Of a DNA stretch of 64,000 nt, positions 61,977 through 64,000 are shown piece after piece. The notes under the pieces are model-generated. The model saw nothing but the letters and a program-made list of their open reading frames with translations. It was not told the DNA's origin and searched no databases. This DNA is from Sphingobacteriaceae bacterium. Its GTDB lineage: Bacteria; Bacteroidota; Bacteroidia; B-17B0; Aurantibacillaceae. The position numbers and the translations under genes were made by a program. Each line of letters begins with the position of its first letter. The stretch's first letter is position 1. The stretch spans positions 1 through 64,000 of the forward strand of contig CANKBS010000003.1 in the NCBI GenBank assembly GCA_947480015.1, written 5' to 3'.

Positions 61977-64000
61977 CTATGCGCTAAGCGTTTTGTTTGC
62001 TCTTAAACGTTCCAATATGGCAATAAAGGTACCAATGGCCATTATAATTATTCCTAGCCACAACACATTAATATAAGGAAACACATAGGCCTCCATCACA
62101 ATAAAATCTTTAGTATTTGAAAGACGTTCACTCATGGTGATTTCTATGCTGCCTGCTTCAGGATTGATTTTCCAGAAAACAAGTTTTAATCCGAGATCAT
62201 CTACAATGTCAGGCACGGGAATAATCATGTTATTTTTTATAACATATCGGGGATAAGCCATATGTATTTTCGACCTCACATCCACACATCGTAATACCGC
62301 TGTTACTTCCAACATGGTGTCAATTTTTTCATACTGGGTTTTACTAATATTGGTTCGCAACGAATCAATAATAATAATCGCATTACTCGAAAATATAGTA
62401 TCACCTACATGCCCCACGTAATTTTTTGCCGGATTGTAAGCGTCTTTACTTAATGCTAGGGTGTCGGTATTTAAATCGGCGTAAGTAACATGGGTATAAA
62501 TATCGCGGGTTAAATAATGTTTGGTGTCGGGTTCGGGCGATTTACCCATACGAGGATTATCCTGAACATGTGGTGTTAAGGAAAAATCGTACTCTGCTTT
62601 ATTATCCTTGTTTAATTTTAAATAATCAACCTTAAAATAAACATTTATGCCTTCACGTTTTTTTCCCGTGTAAGTAACCAGGTACGGACCCATTGGTAAG
62701 GTATCACCCACTGTGAGCAGTATACTTTTTTTCTCATCAAACTCTGCTCCCAAGCCCGATACTTTTCTATCGGAAGTGTTTTTTGAGAGGACAACTTTTT
62801 TCGAAGTAGAAATAAGAGCGCCCAGAATTAATAAAGCAAAACCAAAATGTGCAATGGCTGCACCACTTTTTTTAATCTTGCCATTAAGTACAGTTAAAAA
62901 ATAATCGGCATTGGCTAAGGCTGCGAATAATGCGGTGATAAGCAATAAGGCATAACTTATCAGATTCCATTTTTCAGCACCGTCTGCTGCGCTAAAATCA
63001 CTTAAAAAATAAAGAGGTACGGCGCCAACTAAACCAAAAATAAGCGATAATATAAACGTATAAGAAATACGTTTGAGGAATTTTTTACCCTCTGTTTTTT
63101 TGTACTTTAAAAACTGAGCGGCTGCGATAAGAACCATTAAGGCAATAGTGAATGGGATCATCCACACATTGTAAACCGGTATTTTGGGTGGAGCATATTC
63201 GGTGCCAAATAATTTATTAATAACCGGAATGGAGGTGAAATAAGTTATAATCAAGGCGCCTAAAATTAACACCAAGGCCCCTAAAAACATCCAGAATTCG
63301 CGTGAATACAAATCCTCCTCTTCTTTTTCTTTTGGAAAATACTTAAAATAACAAAATAAGGTTATCACAGCCGATGATACCATCCAGAACATGAGGAGAA
63401 ATTTCGAATAACCATAAATCATTGAAAAGAAAAGAATCATAAATGAAATTACGATGTAAGTTGTTTGAAATAACTTATCGCGAATTAATAAAGCCACACT
63501 AATAAAAATGAAAGCCAGAACATATAAAACCAACTGACCGGTCATACCCAAATCGGTAAAGGCATGTACAGAAGCATTACCCAGTACACCACTGCGTGTT
63601 AAAAAAGTCGAATAAAGAACCAATAAAAAAGAACCAATAGTTAAAAAATGTGTCGTAAATAAAGAACCGCCTTTGTTTTTATTAATGATCATGGTATGCC
63701 CTGCCGCCACTAACACCAACCAAGGCACCAGTGAGGCATTTTCAACTGGATCCCATGCCCAGAAACCACCAAAACTCAATGCTTCATAAGCCCAAGCACC
63801 GCCCATTAAAATACCTACACCTAAAACTAAAATTCCAAAATACGTCCATGGCAAAGCTATGCCTTGCCACTCGGTATATTTTTTATTCCAAAGGGCAGCT
63901 ATCGAAAACGCGAAAGGTACAAGCGTGCTGGCAAAACCTAAAAATAAAGTAGGCGGATGAATGGTCATCCAGTAATTCATTAATAAAGGATTTAATCCAC
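61977..64000 (-). CDS. CcmF/CcsA-type cytochrome c haem lyase (N-terminus beyond right edge)
   Basis: The frame is open from the window edge (…GLNPLL before MNYW), so the ATG at 63978-63980 is internal and the true start lies outside. The haem-handling WWD-type loop reads 'WAYEALSFGGFWAWDPVENASLVPWL' just after 'IHPPTLFLGFASTLVPFAFSIAALW'. About a dozen membrane helices follow, then a periplasmic region (about 400-630 of the visible part) and a final helix ('VLWLGIIIMAIGTFIAILE'). It matches the CcmF-like subunit that attaches haem to apocytochrome c in the periplasm. Upstream ccmE/ccsB partners would be outside the window. Confidence 0.92.
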   Translation of the reverse strand, partial: GLNPLLMNYWMTIHPPTLFLGFASTLVPFAFSIAALWNKKYTEWQGIALPWTYFGILVLGVGILMGGAWAYEALSFGGFWAWDPVENASLVPWLVLVAAGHTMIINKNKGGSLFTTHFLTIGSFLLVLYSTFLTRSGVLGNASVHAFTDLGMTGQLVLYVLAFIFISVALLIRDKLFQTTYIVISFMILFFSMIYGYSKFLLMFWMVSSAVITLFCYFKYFPKEKEEEDLYSREFWMFLGALVLILGALIITYFTSIPVINKLFGTEYAPPKIPVYNVWMIPFTIALMVLIAAAQFLKYKKTEGKKFLKRISYTFILSLIFGLVGAVPLYFLSDFSAADGAEKWNLISYALLLITALFAALANADYFLTVLNGKIKKSGAAIAHFGFALLILGALISTSKKVVLSKNTSDRKVSGLGAEFDEKKSILLTVGDTLPMGPYLVTYTGKKREGINVYFKVDYLKLNKDNKAEYDFSLTPHVQDNPRMGKSPEPDTKHYLTRDIYTHVTYADLNTDTLALSKDAYNPAKNYVGHVGDTIFSSNAIIIIDSLRTNISKTQYEKIDTMLEVTAVLRCVDVRSKIHMAYPRYVIKNNMIIPVPDIVDDLGLKLVFWKINPEAGSIEITMSERLSNTKDFIVMEAYVFPYINVLWLGIIIMAIGTFIAILERLRANKTLSA

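Overview
The window reads as a piece of chromosome from a low-GC member of the Bacteroidota (class Bacteroidia; I cannot place it reliably below class). Signs of this are type IX secretion (T9SS) features, namely a C-terminal sorting domain and a PorV-like barrel. There are also SusC/CarboxypepD_reg-type TonB receptors, DUF4270, a eukaryote-type NADP isocitrate dehydrogenase and the DUF2520-KdsC-UbiA-Maf gene order. Genes generally lack Shine-Dalgarno sequences, and several promoters fit the Bacteroidota form TTT(G/C)-N19-TAnnTTTG. I see no rRNA, tRNA, CRISPR array or prophage.

Layout. 1-2334: start of a probable IS3-type transposase that runs off the left edge, abutting a broken beta-helix surface protein (in-frame TAG, then truncation). 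2446-8203: DUF4270 lipoprotein and a GT5-only starch-synthase-like protein, then panC, glyS, HIT and greA. 8275-17605: a three-gene envelope operon (TonB receptor, 1501-residue secreted protein, PorV-like barrel). 17855-21902: small polycationic secreted protein, dCMP deaminase, Nfu iron-sulfur scaffold, Pif1-type helicase. 22175-24991: T9SS substrate with five Ig-like repeats. 25123-34221: yebC-recJ, MATE exporter, esterase-rnr, icd, psd. 34222-34688: non-coding, with nested inverted repeats. 34689-43206: two giant envelope proteins around an M20 peptidase and a half-size TauE/SafE permease. 43286-49524: DUF2130 and the operon sixA-ppk1-ppx-cdaA-slyD, joining polyphosphate and c-di-AMP metabolism. 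49577-56081: acyltransferase, unknown secreted protein, DUF255 thioredoxin, membrane-fusion adaptor, tsaB. 56475-59018: ECF sigma factor, membrane-anchored TPR partner, and a divergent secreted 'plug-only' protein. 59047-64000: maf, ubiA-type prenyltransferase, kdsC-like phosphatase, DUF2520 protein and a CcmF/CcsA-type haem lyase running off the right edge.

The most interesting unit is 56475-59018. The divergent intergenic region carries the same two-part ECF-type promoter twice, once facing the sigma gene and once facing the plug-only gene. Both copies have TTTATGGAAT, exactly 15 bases, then TCTTAA. This predicts an autoregulated sigma factor whose target is a secreted CarboxypepD_reg plus TonB-plug protein without a beta-barrel, with a trans-membrane TPR protein as probable anti-sigma factor. 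It resembles FecI/FecR/FecA signalling but lacks FecR and the receptor barrel.

All functional calls are made by reading the translated sequences and recalling families; no database search was run.
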